This document shows, one piece after another, positions 1 through 7,695 of a stretch of 25,857 nucleotides of DNA (positions are counted from its first letter, which is position 1; every line of letters starts with the position of its first letter). The stretch covers positions 1-25,857 of the forward strand of contig CAYXDG010000050.1 of assembly GCA_964463655.1 (NCBI GenBank). Reading direction: 5' to 3'. The notes under the pieces were generated by a model. It was not told the origin of the DNA. It ran no database searches and worked only from the letters and a program-made list of their open reading frames with translations. The position numbers and the translations under genes are program-made. Source of the stretch: Halothece sp964463655 (lineage in GTDB: Bacteria; Cyanobacteriota; Cyanobacteriia; Cyanobacteriales; Rubidibacteraceae).

Positions 1-121
1 ACTATGAGTTAAGACAGGCAGTTGGCCTCGATCGTTGACTTTTGCAAGAGGTCTACTGTGGAAAAATGCCCCTTCCATGCGTCACACTGGGAATTAGAAA
101 ATTGCTGATAACACGATTGCT

Positions 122-1336
122 ATGACTGTCTCTCCCATCAAACCCATTAACGCTGAAAAAATTCGCCCTGAAATCCAAAGTCTCCAATCTGATCTTGTCC
201 AATGGCGACTAGGCTTTCATCAACGCCCAGAACTAGGCCTTCAAGAAAAACTGACCTCAGAATTTGTGATTTCTAAATTGCAAGAATGGGGCATTCCCCA
301 TGAAACAGGTGTCGCCCAAACAGGGGTCGTCGCCCTAATTGAAGGGAAAACGCCAGGCAAAGTGCTGGGAATTCGGGCGGATATGGATGCGTTACCGATT
401 CACGAAGCCAACGAAGTCCCCTATCGATCGCAGCATGAGGGGATTATGCACGCTTGTGGACATGACGGACACACAGCGATCGCGCTAGGAACTGCTTATT
501 ATCTCTGGCAACACCGTCAAGACATCATAGGGACAGTAAAAATTATCTTCCAACCTGCCGAAGAAAGTCCAGGGGGCGCAAAACCGATGATTGAAGCAGG
601 TGTCCTCAAAAATCCTGATGTTGAGGCAATGATTGGCTTGCATCTCTGGAACAATCTCCCCTTGGGAACTCTTGGTGTGCGCGATGGGGCGCTAATGGCT
701 GCGGTAGAACTTTTCAAATGTGAGATTCAAGCCAAAGGAGGACATGGCGCAATGCCTCATCAAACCATTGATGCTGTCGTGGTCAGCGCTCAAATTGTCA
801 ACGCCGTGCAAACCATTGTCGCCCGTAATATCGACCCCATTGATTCGGCAGTGGTGACAGTGGGGGAATTAAAAGCAGGATCAGCGATGAATGTGATCGC
901 CGATCGCGCTTATCTGTCTGGAACCGTTCGTTATTTCAATTCAGCCCTCAAAGACTATATGGGTCAGCGTGTAGAAGAAATCATCTCAGGAGTCTGTCAA
1001 ACGCACGGCGCAAGTTATGACCTGAATTATTGGGCAATGTATCCCCCAGTGATTAATGATCGTCGAGTTGCTGAGTTAGTGCGATCGGTCGCTAATGAGG
1101 TGGTCGAAACCCCGACAGGTGTTGTGCCACATTGTCAAACAATGGGTAGCGAAGACATGGCTTTTTTCTTAGAACAAGTGCCAGGCTGTTACTTTTTCCT
1201 CGGTTCAGCTAATGTCAACTTAGGACTCAATTATCCCCATCATCATCCTCGTTTTGATTTTGATGAAACGGCTCTAGGAATGGGGGTCGAAATTTTTGTC
1301 CGTTGTGTGGAACAATTGTCCTCTTTAAAGGTTTAA
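122..1336 (+). CDS. M20 family amidohydrolase (N-acyl-amino acid / IAA-amino acid hydrolase type)
   Basis: Predicted zinc-dependent metallopeptidase-fold hydrolase of 404 aa that removes acyl groups from N-acyl amino acids or related amides in the cytoplasm. Visible M20D motifs in order: RADMDALP near residue 85, HACGHDGH at 110-117 (metal-binding Cys112 and His114), PAEESPGG (catalytic and metal Glu), GLHLW, the dimerisation-domain KGGHGAMPH, GSEDMAFF, and the C-terminal YPHHHPRFDFDE with the last metal His. Length is normal for the family and no key residue is missing. It starts with ATG and has no signal peptide. It stands alone: nothing recognisable lies in the 121 bases before it, and the next gene is 224 bases away with its own promoter-like sequence. 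The exact substrate cannot be read from sequence; cyanobacterial members are usually annotated only as amidohydrolase. Confidence 0.9.
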   Translation: MTVSPIKPINAEKIRPEIQSLQSDLVQWRLGFHQRPELGLQEKLTSEFVISKLQEWGIPHETGVAQTGVVALIEGKTPGKVLGIRADMDALPIHEANEVPYRSQHEGIMHACGHDGHTAIALGTAYYLWQHRQDIIGTVKIIFQPAEESPGGAKPMIEAGVLKNPDVEAMIGLHLWNNLPLGTLGVRDGALMAAVELFKCEIQAKGGHGAMPHQTIDAVVVSAQIVNAVQTIVARNIDPIDSAVVTVGELKAGSAMNVIADRAYLSGTVRYFNSALKDYMGQRVEEIISGVCQTHGASYDLNYWAMYPPVINDRRVAELVRSVANEVVETPTGVVPHCQTMGSEDMAFFLEQVPGCYFFLGSANVNLGLNYPHHHPRFDFDETALGMGVEIFVRCVEQLSSLKV

Positions 1337-1465
1337 TGAAGGACAAGATTGAACTTCCGCTTCTTACTGCCCTGACCAGAGGGGAAGGAATCTTAACCTA
1401 TTAAAGCGGGCGATCGCCCTTGCCCAAAAATCATTAAACTTTTTTCCAAGCAGGTATGTGATTGA

Positions 1466-1476
1466 TATAATATAAT
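1466..1476 (+). promoter_or_regulatory. candidate -10 region of the ATPase/pseudo-glutaminase/sensor cluster
   Basis: Two overlapping TATAAT hexamers (1466-1471 and 1471-1476) lie about 85 bases before the ATPase start. The matching -35 region is weak: TTTCCA at 1443-1448, 17 bases from the first hexamer. This is the best promoter candidate in the gap between the amidohydrolase and the ATPase. The gap also holds the 12-bp palindrome GGGCGATCGCCC, a HIP1-type site, near 1408. Confidence 0.4.
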
Positions 1477-1560
1477 GTAGTCATTTCAATCTTGCTTGTG
1501 ACCCAAACTTCTAAATTCCCAACTTAGTGCACTCTTAAGGTTACCAATTATTATTTCAAA

Positions 1561-2316
1561 ATGCCGAAAGTAATTGCCATCCACTCTTACCGTGGTGGTA
1601 CGGGAAAATCTAGTTTCACCGCTAATCTCGCCACTGCCATTGCTAACCGAGGAAAACGAGTCGGGGTTGTAGATATTGATCTTCCCTCCCCCGGCATTCA
1701 TAATATTTTTAATTTTGAAGTCGAAAACTTAAAGCGGACATTAAATACCTACTTGTGGGGAGAGAGTACCATTGAAGAAGCCGCTTACGAGGTTACCAAA
1801 AATGTGGGTCTAGGAGGAGGAGGAAAACTGTTTTTAGTTCCCTCCAGCACTCGTCCCGACGACATTGCTAGAATTTTGAAAGAAGGATATAAAGTGAGTT
1901 TACTTCATGATGGCTTTCGCAAATTAGTGAAAACTTTAGAACTGGATTATCTATTTATTGATACCCACCCAGGCTTATCAAAAGATACCTTTTTATCTTT
2001 GGCAATCTCTCATTTTGTAATCTTTATTTTAAGACCTGATAAACAAGACTATCAAGGAACTGCTGTCGTCGTTGATGTCGCCCGTCGCTTGAAAGTTCGT
2101 AAAATGGTTCTAGCGGTTAACAAAGCCCTCACTACCACTAGCTTTGATCATCTGCGTCAAAAAATTGAACAAGTTTATGATTTACCCGTTGCTGGGGTAT
2201 TTCCTCTTTCGGTTGATATGGCAAAACTAGCAAGTGAGGGAGTTTTTATTATTAGTAATCCCAAGCACCCAATTACAGAAGAATTTGAAAAAGTCGCTCA
2301 ACAAATTATGGAGTAA
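1561..2316 (+). CDS. ParA/MinD-like P-loop ATPase
   Basis: A 251-aa cytoplasmic ATPase of the SIMIBI/ParA-MinD class. The deviant Walker A is at residues 10-18 (YRGGTGKSS, replacing the usual KGGxGKT), followed by VVDIDLPSPG (switch I / A' region) and a Walker B-type strand YLFIDTHPGLS. The C-terminus ends in a short acidic stretch and has no obvious amphipathic membrane-targeting helix, so it is unlikely to be the cell-division protein MinD. It is not next to a parB, minC or minE gene. Family members position cargo or act as nucleotide-controlled switches. Here the partners are probably the two downstream genes, 64 and 172 bases away on the same strand. A link to positioning or signalling is inference; the ATPase fold itself is clear. 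Confidence 0.85.
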   Translation: MPKVIAIHSYRGGTGKSSFTANLATAIANRGKRVGVVDIDLPSPGIHNIFNFEVENLKRTLNTYLWGESTIEEAAYEVTKNVGLGGGGKLFLVPSSTRPDDIARILKEGYKVSLLHDGFRKLVKTLELDYLFIDTHPGLSKDTFLSLAISHFVIFILRPDKQDYQGTAVVVDVARRLKVRKMVLAVNKALTTTSFDHLRQKIEQVYDLPVAGVFPLSVDMAKLASEGVFIISNPKHPITEEFEKVAQQIME

Positions 2317-2380
2317 AAACTTTAAAAAATTGATAAGCTAGTTATGAAACCAGCGTGATCGCAATGAGGGTTAAATTCAA

Positions 2381-3412
2381 ATGAAGCCAGCCAATGAACT
2401 CGAATCACTAGCCAAATCCATTCATGGCATCACCTCTCCTTTTCGGAGTTACTTGAGTGATCTCAATGAACGCTTACAAGGAATACAAGAAGGAAAAATA
2501 ACTAACTATATCCCAGAATTACTGCCCGTTGAATCCGATTGTTTTGGCATTAATGTCATTACAACCAAAGGGCAAGAGTTTGAAGTTGGGGATAGCCATC
2601 AATTCTTCACTCTGCAAAATTTAGGGAATCTGCTAATTTATGGAATTGCTTTGGAAGACTATGGGCGAGAATATATTACCAGTCGCATTAACCTTCAACC
2701 CACTGACAATCAGCCCTATCAACTAGAATTAACGGCTGGAAATCATATCCCCAAAAATCCCTTATCCCCCCCAGGGGCAATGACTGCTGCTGACCTAATT
2801 AAAGGGAACTCTTTACCTGAAAAATTGCAACGGGTGTTAGACACTCTCAGTCGTTACACAGGGAGAACTTTAGAAGTGGATACCTCGGTGTTTCAATCGC
2901 AAAAAGCGGCTGCTAATTATGAACGAGGATTAACCTTTTGGTTACGTCAATGTGGCGCACTGTCGGAAAATTTGCAAGATACGCTTAAATTGTATTTACA
3001 ATTACAAGCAATCTTAGTTAACAGTAACGACCTTGCTATGATTGCAGCGACTCTCGCCAACGGAGGCGTAAACCCTATGACAGAACAAAAGGCGATCGAG
3101 AAGGCTTATGTGCAAGATTTATTAAGTCTCCTCACCACTTGTGGTTTAGGACATTATTCTCAGCAGTGGTTTTATCAAGTGGGAATCCCCACACAAAGCA
3201 GCATTGGCGGTGGCACGATCGCCGTGATTCCTAACGAATTAGGAATTGGCATTTTTTCGCCATTGATTAACGAAGCCGGTCATAGTGTTCGTGGTTTAAA
3301 GGTAACTCAAACCATCAGCCAAGAGTTTGGTTTACATTTATTTAATGTGGCTGCTCCCACACAAACTATACAATCGCTAATTGAAAGCTCTAATCCTGAA
3401 GAAGACTGGTAA
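2381..3412 (+). CDS. Glutaminase (GlsA)-fold protein with degenerate active site
   Basis: 343 aa. From about residue 55 the protein follows the beta-lactamase-fold glutaminase family block by block: FEVGDSHQFFTLQNLGNLL (family: FxIQSISKxF), NPLSPPGAM (family: NPxINAGA), VFQSQ...YERGL (family: SE...NRAxA), LKLYLQ, LANGG, TTCGL, and VGIPTQSSIGGGTIAVIP followed by FSPLINEAGHSVRG. Against the remembered family pattern, the SxxK nucleophile and general-base pair becomes NxxN, the Asn of NAGA becomes Pro, the Glu of SE becomes Gln, the Asn of NRA becomes Glu, and the Tyr of CGMYD is gone. The fold is thus retained while glutamine hydrolysis is probably lost. An N-terminal stretch of about 50 residues has no clear relative. 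It lies between the ATPase and a PAS sensor, which suggests a ligand-binding or scaffold role (inference). Confidence 0.75.
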   Translation: MKPANELESLAKSIHGITSPFRSYLSDLNERLQGIQEGKITNYIPELLPVESDCFGINVITTKGQEFEVGDSHQFFTLQNLGNLLIYGIALEDYGREYITSRINLQPTDNQPYQLELTAGNHIPKNPLSPPGAMTAADLIKGNSLPEKLQRVLDTLSRYTGRTLEVDTSVFQSQKAAANYERGLTFWLRQCGALSENLQDTLKLYLQLQAILVNSNDLAMIAATLANGGVNPMTEQKAIEKAYVQDLLSLLTTCGLGHYSQQWFYQVGIPTQSSIGGGTIAVIPNELGIGIFSPLINEAGHSVRGLKVTQTISQEFGLHLFNVAAPTQTIQSLIESSNPEEDW

Positions 3413-3483
3413 GGGACAACTAACAATTAATAATTAATAATGTTCTTAGTCCTTTGTCCTTCGTTCTTTGTTGTCCAATAACG

Positions 3484-3530
3484 ATCCCCTCTAACCCTCC
3501 TCACGCTTTGCTCGGGTTCTTAAGGCGGGA
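3484..3530 (-). repeat. diverged copy of the C/G-rich palindromic repeat
   Basis: Read on the minus strand, this segment begins TCCCGCCTTA and ends GTGAGGAGGGTTAGAGGGGAT. It therefore matches both ends of the repeat found at 6952-6998 and 12290-12336, with a diverged centre. It lies in the 172-base gap before the PAS sensor. Confidence 0.55.
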
Positions 3531-3551
3531 CATAAGACCAATGACTAATAA

Positions 3552-3579
3552 CAAATAACAAATAACAAATAACAAATAA
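3552..3579 (+). repeat. heptamer tandem repeat (STRR), four CAAATAA units
   Basis: Four exact tandem copies of CAAATAA run directly into the AAGGA ribosome-binding site and ATG of the PAS sensor (start 3585). The unit is the same as in the large array at 12150-12290 (TTATTTG on the other strand) and the short one at 14594-14607. Heptameric repeats of this kind are a known feature of cyanobacterial intergenic DNA. Confidence 0.85.
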
Positions 3580-3584
3580 GGATA

Positions 3585-5162
3585 ATGTCCAGTTCACGCA
3601 CTACTAACCCACCTCGGCATCTAACCGTTGAATCAACTTTAAGACAGCTAACCCTTTATGATATTCAAATTGAGTTAGCCTCTCCAGGAGAAACCTTAAC
3701 CAAACTATTTGACGAGAATCCAGTTTTAACAGGAGTTCTTCTGACAGAAAATGGTCAATATCAGGGGATACTTTCTCGGCAAAAATTTTTAACAGCGATG
3801 AGTACCCCTTACAGTCTAGAATTATTTACTCACCGACCGCTAAGAACCCTTTATGAATCGATCGAGCCAACGGTTTATATATTTTCAGGCAACACTTTGA
3901 TTCACGATGCAACAGAAAGCTGCTTACAACGTCCCCCAGAAGATTTATATGAACCCTTGGTGATTGAATTTGATCCAGGGGTTTATCGCATTTTAGACTT
4001 TCCGCAACTATTATTAGCCCAAGCACAAATTTATAAAGTTGCCAAAGAACTTTTAGATAAACGCAATGTGGAATTAAATAAAGCTAATTTATCCATTCGG
4101 GAAAAAAATCAAGAAATGTCCCGCTATTTGCAGCAAGTCAAACGAGTTACTAGCGCTGCTGCTGCGGTGGAAGCCAATACTTTCAAACCACAAAGTCTCG
4201 ATGGGGTCGCAGCAAGGGATGATGAATTGGGACAATTGGCAAGGGTTTTTCAGCGTATGGTGCATACCGTGAAGACAAGAGAAAAAGACTTAGCTGACGC
4301 AAAAGAACAGTTAGAAACGGTTATTGATACAGTGCCTGGTGCAATTTCTTGGTTAAATTCTGGAGGAATTTATTTAGGAGTGAATCGTCATTTAGCTGAA
4401 GATTGGAACTTAAAGCAAGACTCTTTTATTGGTCGGGAAATTGGCTTTTTAAAAGGAAGCACACAGTTAGCAGATTTTACCCGTCAGTTTTTAGATGGTG
4501 ATGCGGAATCAGCGTCAAAAGAAATAGAATTGCAAGTAGATGGCAAGTCACGATATTACCTAGTTGCAGCGCAAAAATATAAAGATGGTAGTGCAACGGT
4601 TTCCGTAGGAATTGATATTAGTGAACGGAAACGAGCAGAAGAGGCTTTACGCATTGCAGAAGAAAAATTCCGCAGTATTTTTGAAAATGCTTTAGAAGGA
4701 ATTTTTCAGCTTGATCTCAATGGAAAATATATGAGCGTCAACCCAGCAATGGCAAACATTTTTTGTTACAACTCCCCAGAAGAAATGATTGAGCAAGTGG
4801 GTCAGATTAGTGAATTATATGTTGATTCCAGTAGTCAAGAAGAGTTTAACCGTCGAATTAACGAAGAGGGAGAAATTAAGTATTGGGAGTATCAAGTTTA
4901 TCGTCGCGATGGGAGTATCATTTGGGTGCAAGAAGATACCCGCGCGGTTAAAGATCGACACGGGAATTTACTGTATTATGAAGGCATTATTCAGGATATT
5001 AGTGAACGGAAACGGCAAGAGGAAGCCCTGAAAAAAGAAGTAGAAGACTTAAAAATTGTCATCGATCGCCAAAAAATTAGAAATGAAGCTGAAGCATACG
5101 AGCAAGAAATTGATGATGTCTTGAAAGAGGTGCAAGACTTTGATTGGGATGGAGATAATTAA
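3585..5162 (+). CDS. CBS-like / HAMP-like / PAS-PAS sensor protein without an output domain
   Basis: 525 aa, predicted cytoplasmic. Residues 1-150 look like the CBS-like input module common in cyanobacterial signalling proteins (TGVLLTENGQYQGILSR, then LYEPLVIEF and LLLAQAQIYKVAKELLDKRN). A coiled coil and HAMP-like helix at about 155-245 (RDDELGQLARVFQRMV) leads into two PAS domains, about 245-350 and 357-480. Each PAS ends with the PAC-type IDISERKR or QDISERKR. The tail (about 480-525) is a charged coiled coil ending DFDWDGDN. No histidine kinase, GGDEF, EAL, cyclase or PP2C domain follows, so the signal must be passed by protein contact. The start ATG follows AAGGA closely and is preceded by a heptamer array. 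Same-strand neighbours are the ParA-like ATPase and the pseudo-glutaminase. The PAS ligand is unknown. Confidence 0.85.
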   Translation: MSSSRTTNPPRHLTVESTLRQLTLYDIQIELASPGETLTKLFDENPVLTGVLLTENGQYQGILSRQKFLTAMSTPYSLELFTHRPLRTLYESIEPTVYIFSGNTLIHDATESCLQRPPEDLYEPLVIEFDPGVYRILDFPQLLLAQAQIYKVAKELLDKRNVELNKANLSIREKNQEMSRYLQQVKRVTSAAAAVEANTFKPQSLDGVAARDDELGQLARVFQRMVHTVKTREKDLADAKEQLETVIDTVPGAISWLNSGGIYLGVNRHLAEDWNLKQDSFIGREIGFLKGSTQLADFTRQFLDGDAESASKEIELQVDGKSRYYLVAAQKYKDGSATVSVGIDISERKRAEEALRIAEEKFRSIFENALEGIFQLDLNGKYMSVNPAMANIFCYNSPEEMIEQVGQISELYVDSSSQEEFNRRINEEGEIKYWEYQVYRRDGSIIWVQEDTRAVKDRHGNLLYYEGIIQDISERKRQEEALKKEVEDLKIVIDRQKIRNEAEAYEQEIDDVLKEVQDFDWDGDN

Positions 5163-5237
5163 TCATTAATCATTTTATACAAACAGCAAATAATACCATT
5201 TTCAAAACATTCTGTCTGTTGCGTTTGATTCCCCCAA

Positions 5238-5256
5238 CCCCCCTTATTAAGGGGGG
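5238..5256. terminator. bidirectional hairpin between the sensor gene and eno
   Basis: CCCCCCTT-ATT-AAGGGGGG forms an 8-bp perfect G/C-rich stem in the 119-base gap between two convergent genes. Flanking A/T-rich sequence makes it a plausible terminator for both strands. The core also belongs to the C/G-rich dispersed repeats seen elsewhere in the window. Confidence 0.6.
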
Positions 5257-5281
5257 CTTAGTTGAACGTCATTATTAATTG

Positions 5282-6565
5282 TTAACGGGGCCCTAAGCCA
5301 ACGATCGGGGCGTAAACGGCGCGATCGCCTAATTCCTCTTCAATTCGCAACAGTTGGTTATATTTGGCAATGCGTTCGCTGCGAGATAAAGACCCGGTTT
5401 TGATCTGTCCTGCACGAGTTGCCACCGCGAGATCAGCGATCGTGGTGTCTTCCGTTTCTCCAGAACGATGACTGATCATGCAGCTATACTGGTTGCGATG
5501 GGCGAGATCAATCGTTTCTAGGGTTTCGCTCAAGGTTCCGATCTGATTGAGCTTAATTAAAATCGCATTCCCCGCTTTGGTTTCTAGACCTTTTTTCAAG
5601 CGGGTGGAGTTAGTCACAAATAAATCATCCCCTACCAACTGAGTGGTTGAACCGATTTTTTCAGTTAACCGACACCAGTGATCCCAGTCTTCTTCATGGA
5701 GTCCATCTTCAATGGAAATAATGGGATAATCTCTAGCGAGGTCACTGAGATCATCAATTAATTCTTGGGGGGAATGTTCCTTCCCTTCATAACGATATTT
5801 TCCCTCCTTGTAAAACTCGCTGGCTGCAACATCCAACGCAAAGCAAACCTGATCCCCAGGCTGATAACCTGCTTTTTCCACCGCTAACATAAGGATTTCT
5901 AGTGCAGACTTGTTAGACTCTAAATTAGGCGCAAATCCTCCTTCATCGCCAACCCCTGTCAGCAATCCGCGAGAATCCAAGACTTTGCTTAATGAGCTAA
6001 AGATTTCTGCTCCCCAACGCAGAGCCTCACTGAAAGTTGGTGCGCCGATCGGGACAATCATAAATTCCTGAAAATCAACATTATTAGAAGCGTGTTCTCC
6101 GCCGTTGATCACATTCATGAACGGAACGGGTAGCACATTCGCCATCGGTCCCCCCAAGTAGCGATAAAGGGGTAACATTAGATGGTCAGCGGCCGCTTTT
6201 GCCGTTGCGAGAGAGACTGCTAAAATGGCGTTAGCTCCCAAGTTGGACTTGTTTTCTGAGCCGTCTTGCTCTTTCATGGTCTGGTCAATCAAGAGTTGAT
6301 CCAGTGCGTCTAACTCCAATAAAGCGGGGGTTAACTTCTCTTTGATGTTTTCCACTGCTTTCTGGACACCTTTACCGCCATAGCGTTGATCGCCATCTCG
6401 TAATTCGTGAGCTTCAAATGTGCCTGTGGAAGCGCCACTAGGCACTTGCGCCAGCCCGATCGCGCCACTGCTTAATTGGACTTGGGCTTCAACGGTAGGT
6501 CTTCCCCGAGAATCAAGGATTTCTCTGGCTTGAATAGCTTCAATAGCACTGTCTGGATTATACAT
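5282..6565 (-). CDS. eno: Enolase (phosphopyruvate hydratase)
   Basis: Converts 2-phosphoglycerate to phosphoenolpyruvate in glycolysis; Mg-dependent and cytoplasmic. The 427-aa product begins MYNPDSAIEAIQAREILDSR, the usual bacterial enolase N-terminus. Key blocks are GASTGTFEAHELRDGD, the GVGDEGGFAPN loop, SIEDGLHEEDW and VGDDLFVTN (metal ligands), ILIKLNQIGT (catalytic Lys) and the signature SHRSGETEDTTIADLAVA. I chose the ATG at 6565. The reading frame stays open to a TTG at 6604, but the added residues have no family counterpart. The gene diverges from menC, leaving only 43 bases between the start codons, so the two promoters must overlap or lie within coding DNA. Confidence 0.97.
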   Translation of the reverse strand: MYNPDSAIEAIQAREILDSRGRPTVEAQVQLSSGAIGLAQVPSGASTGTFEAHELRDGDQRYGGKGVQKAVENIKEKLTPALLELDALDQLLIDQTMKEQDGSENKSNLGANAILAVSLATAKAAADHLMLPLYRYLGGPMANVLPVPFMNVINGGEHASNNVDFQEFMIVPIGAPTFSEALRWGAEIFSSLSKVLDSRGLLTGVGDEGGFAPNLESNKSALEILMLAVEKAGYQPGDQVCFALDVAASEFYKEGKYRYEGKEHSPQELIDDLSDLARDYPIISIEDGLHEEDWDHWCRLTEKIGSTTQLVGDDLFVTNSTRLKKGLETKAGNAILIKLNQIGTLSETLETIDLAHRNQYSCMISHRSGETEDTTIADLAVATRAGQIKTGSLSRSERIAKYNQLLRIEEELGDRAVYAPIVGLGPR

Positions 6566-6608
6566 TTGGGTTTCTCTTGTCAACTTATTATTCCAACTTA
6601 CCAATACA

Positions 6609-7610
6609 TTGCAGGATCAATTATTAATTATTCATTATCAATTCTCGTTTACCCCCTACAAGCGTCCTTTTCGCCAACCGTTACGCACCCGTTACGGTGT
6701 TTGGAAAATTCGAGAAGGAATTATTATCTCTCTCCAAGACCGTGAGGGAAATGTTAGTTATGGTGAGATTGCACCTCTTCCTCAATTTGGCTCGGAAACT
6801 CTTGAGGAAGCACTGAATTTTTGCGCCGAAATACAGGAAATCACAGCAACCGAAATTTATCAGATTCCGAAACAGTTACCCGCTTGTCAGTTTGCATTTG
6901 AGTCGGCATTAGAAGGCTTTTCCGCTAATTTGAAATCCGACCCTGCAAAAGTTCCCCCCTTACAAAGCTGGAGCTTTAGTGAGGAGGTTAGGGGGGATTC
7001 CCTGAATCAAGCGATCGCGCCTGATCGATTTCTGCTAAGCTGTTTATTACCTGCAGGAGAATCTGCGTTAACCGCTTGGCGCAAAGGCTGGAAAGAAGGT
7101 CAAAAAACTTTTAAATGGAAGATTGGCGTGTTTCCCCTTGAACAAGAACTAACATGGTTACATAGGTTAGCAGATCAGCTTCCGGCCTCTGCAAAGCTGC
7201 GTCTAGATGCCAATGGAGGGTTAACCCTAGCTCAAGCAAAACAATGGCTAAAAATAGCTGATACGCTGGGAAAAATAGAGTTTTTAGAACAACCCCTTCC
7301 TCCTGATCGGTTTGAACAGATGCAAGCATTAGAAACAGCATTTCACACTCCCATTGCTTTAGATGAATCTGTGGGAACATTAGAACAACTCAAAAGCTGT
7401 TATCAACAAGGATGGCGAGGGATTTTTGTGGTGAAATGCGCGATCGCGGGATCGCCTCGCACGTTAAAACAATTATGCCAAGAATATAGTCTTGATTTGG
7501 TTTTTTCTTCGGCAATGGAAAGCGCGATCGGGCGAGAAGCCGTTTTTCGTCTGGCAAGAGAATTTTCTCTGCAACGGGATTTGGGGTTTGGAATTAACCA
7601 GTGGTTTTAG
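6609..7610 (+). CDS. menC: o-Succinylbenzoate synthase, carrying an in-frame repeat insertion
   Basis: Enolase-superfamily enzyme of phylloquinone (vitamin K1) synthesis; dehydrates SHCHC to o-succinylbenzoate. 333 aa. The cap domain has TPYKRPFRQPLRTRYG and the barrel carries the catalytic set: KWK at 169-171, metal ligands Asp200 (RLDANGG), Glu227 (FLEQP) and Asp252 (ALDES), and Lys276 (VVKCAIAG). The only start in a sensible place is TTG at 6609; the family normally begins close to the YQFSFTPY motif. Odd feature: codons 115-130, between the cap and barrel segments, come from a copy of a dispersed palindromic repeat, giving the peptide PPLQSWSFSEEVRGD. The frame stays open and all catalytic residues remain, so the enzyme is probably functional. 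The last 23 bases recur at 8629-8651. Confidence 0.9.
   Translation: MQDQLLIIHYQFSFTPYKRPFRQPLRTRYGVWKIREGIIISLQDREGNVSYGEIAPLPQFGSETLEEALNFCAEIQEITATEIYQIPKQLPACQFAFESALEGFSANLKSDPAKVPPLQSWSFSEEVRGDSLNQAIAPDRFLLSCLLPAGESALTAWRKGWKEGQKTFKWKIGVFPLEQELTWLHRLADQLPASAKLRLDANGGLTLAQAKQWLKIADTLGKIEFLEQPLPPDRFEQMQALETAFHTPIALDESVGTLEQLKSCYQQGWRGIFVVKCAIAGSPRTLKQLCQEYSLDLVFSSAMESAIGREAVFRLAREFSLQRDLGFGINQWF
6952..6998 (+). repeat. palindromic repeat copy inside menC
   Basis: 47 bases that match the intergenic copy at 12290-12336 at 43 of 47 positions. The ends are imperfect inverted repeats (TTCCCCCCTTA and TTAGGGGGGAT). A central hairpin AAAGCT-GG-AGCTTT is perfect in this copy. The element is translated in frame as menC residues 115-130. 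Confidence 0.85.
7588..7610 (+). repeat. direct repeat A1 (menC 3' end)
   Basis: The last 23 bases of menC, including its stop codon, recur at 8629-8651 with one mismatch (shared core ATTAACCAGTGGTTTTAG). The pair brackets the gene at 7696-8475. Confidence 0.85.
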
Positions 7611-7630
7611 CAGTTACCAAACAACAATAA

Positions 7631-7660
7631 TGTAGAGACGTTCCATAGAACATCCCTACG
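7631..7660. repeat. imperfect palindrome between menC and the anchored-protein gene
   Basis: TGTAGAGACGTTC-CATA-GAACATCCCTACG folds back on itself with two non-matching positions. Similar GTAGAGACGTTCC palindromes are, from memory, widely dispersed in cyanobacterial genomes. Lying between convergent genes, it may also act as a terminator. Confidence 0.6.
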
Positions 7661-7695
7661 TAATTATTTATGATTCATTTTTTAGTTTGATTTAA

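Noticed and set aside
1561..2316. Assignment of the ATPase as MinD or as carboxysome-positioning McdA
   Set aside because: No C-terminal membrane-targeting helix and no minC/minE, mcdB or carboxysome genes nearby.
6476..6745. Open frame across the eno-menC divergent promoter
   Set aside because: Antisense to the enolase start and out of frame with menC; amino-acid content is not protein-like.
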